The position numbers and the translations under genes were made by a program. A stretch of DNA of 6,567 nt from Bacteroidota bacterium (GTDB taxonomy: Bacteria; Bacteroidota; Bacteroidia; Bacteroidales; VadinHA17), in assembly GCA_030613125.1 (NCBI GenBank), contig JAUWMO010000197.1:1-6567 (forward strand). Reading direction: 5' to 3'. Positions 6,418 to 6,567 of this stretch are shown piece after piece (positions within the stretch are counted from its first letter, which is position 1; the number at the start of each line of letters is the position of its first letter). Under the pieces are notes generated by a model. The model saw only the letters and a program-made list of their open reading frames with translations. It made no database searches and was not told where the DNA came from.

Positions 6418-6505
6418 TGTTTTCGTCACTCTTGCAGAAAAACCTCATAACTCTTTGATATTTAGTGTTGATTTTTCTAATTTTAGTACTGCATTGACGA
6501 AAACA
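6418..6505. repeat. Nested inverted repeat with 11-bp perfect arms
   Basis: TGTTTTCGTCA (6418-6428) and TGACGAAAACA (6495-6505) are exact inverted copies enclosing 66 bases. Inside them TGCAG (6433-6437) pairs with CTGCA (6489-6493), and AGAAAAA with TTTTTCT (6436-6442 and 6472-6478) offers further pairing. The whole could fold as an imperfect long hairpin. It might be a structured RNA, a small non-coding mobile element, or a remnant; I do not recognise it. Confidence 0.5.
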
Positions 6506-6529
6506 AGAAAAAGAAGAAGAAAGTTATAT

Positions 6530-6555
6530 CCCCCTTGAGGGGGTCACCGTAGGTG
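6530..6555. repeat. Two adjacent small C/G-rich hairpins, probable intergenic palindromic repeat
   Basis: CCCCC-TTGA-GGGGG (6530-6543) is followed one base later by CACC-GTA-GGTG (6545-6555) and then a G run. Sequences of the type TCCCCCTTGAGGGGG with a nearby GGGGGG tract are, as I recall, frequent between genes in Bacteroidota. This is probably one copy of such a family, cut by or close to the window edge. Confidence 0.5.
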
Positions 6556-6567
6556 GGGGGTGGAAAA

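Larger units (their letters stand above)
6235..6567. other. Gene-free region at the right edge
   Basis: No credible coding frame is visible on either strand. The stretch holds an interrupted inverted repeat (6418-6505), a weak TTTCC/GGAAA dyad (6374-6396), a purine-rich run near 6504-6523, and two small hairpins at the edge. It separates the propeller gene from whatever lies to the right. Confidence 0.6.

Overview
The window looks like Bacteroidota (Bacteroidetes) chromosome, perhaps from an uncultured lineage. The clues are a secreted TPR-plus-PD40 beta-propeller protein of a type common in that phylum, a TAnnTTTG promoter element upstream of it, AT-rich genes with TAA stops, and short palindromic C/G-rich intergenic repeats. 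This assignment is inference from sequence style; there is no marker gene. Every recognisable gene lies on the minus strand, so the window reads right to left.

Right part (6567 to 3938): a gene-free stretch of about 400 bases carries two small C/G-rich hairpins at the window edge, a nested inverted repeat, and a candidate promoter. Next comes a gene for an exported protein with a signal peptide, a TPR-like segment and twelve PD40 repeats. An in-frame TGA at codon 36 breaks it, at a place where I expect a glycine. The frame otherwise stays open to its end, so this looks like one point mutation or a read error.

Middle part (3937 to 1079): a sensor histidine kinase with a very large extracytoplasmic domain is followed by an OmpR/PhoB-type response regulator. 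Together they form a complete two-component system with all catalytic residues present. A strong 11-bp hairpin stands directly before the kinase start codon. The 135-bp gap between kinase and regulator holds four tandem 7-bp units and a sigma70-like promoter candidate, so the regulator may have its own transcription start.

Left part (1078 to 1): an AT-rich gap of 366 bases contains one tiny ORF with a good ribosome binding site. It is followed by a distinctly more GC-rich pair of genes: a stand-alone DUF4062 protein, and the start of a second protein that resembles the part following DUF4062 in the usual single-chain DUF4062/RecG-C-like ATP-binding proteins. The two overlap as ATGA, and the second has its own GGAGG. 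This is either a natural split into a coupled two-gene module or a frameshifted fusion. Its base composition suggests it was acquired separately from the two-component region.

The propeller, kinase and regulator may work together, with extracytoplasmic sensing by propeller or TPR domains relayed to transcription, but only gene order and domain type support this. The DUF4062 pair appears to be an unrelated accessory module, possibly a conflict or regulatory system.
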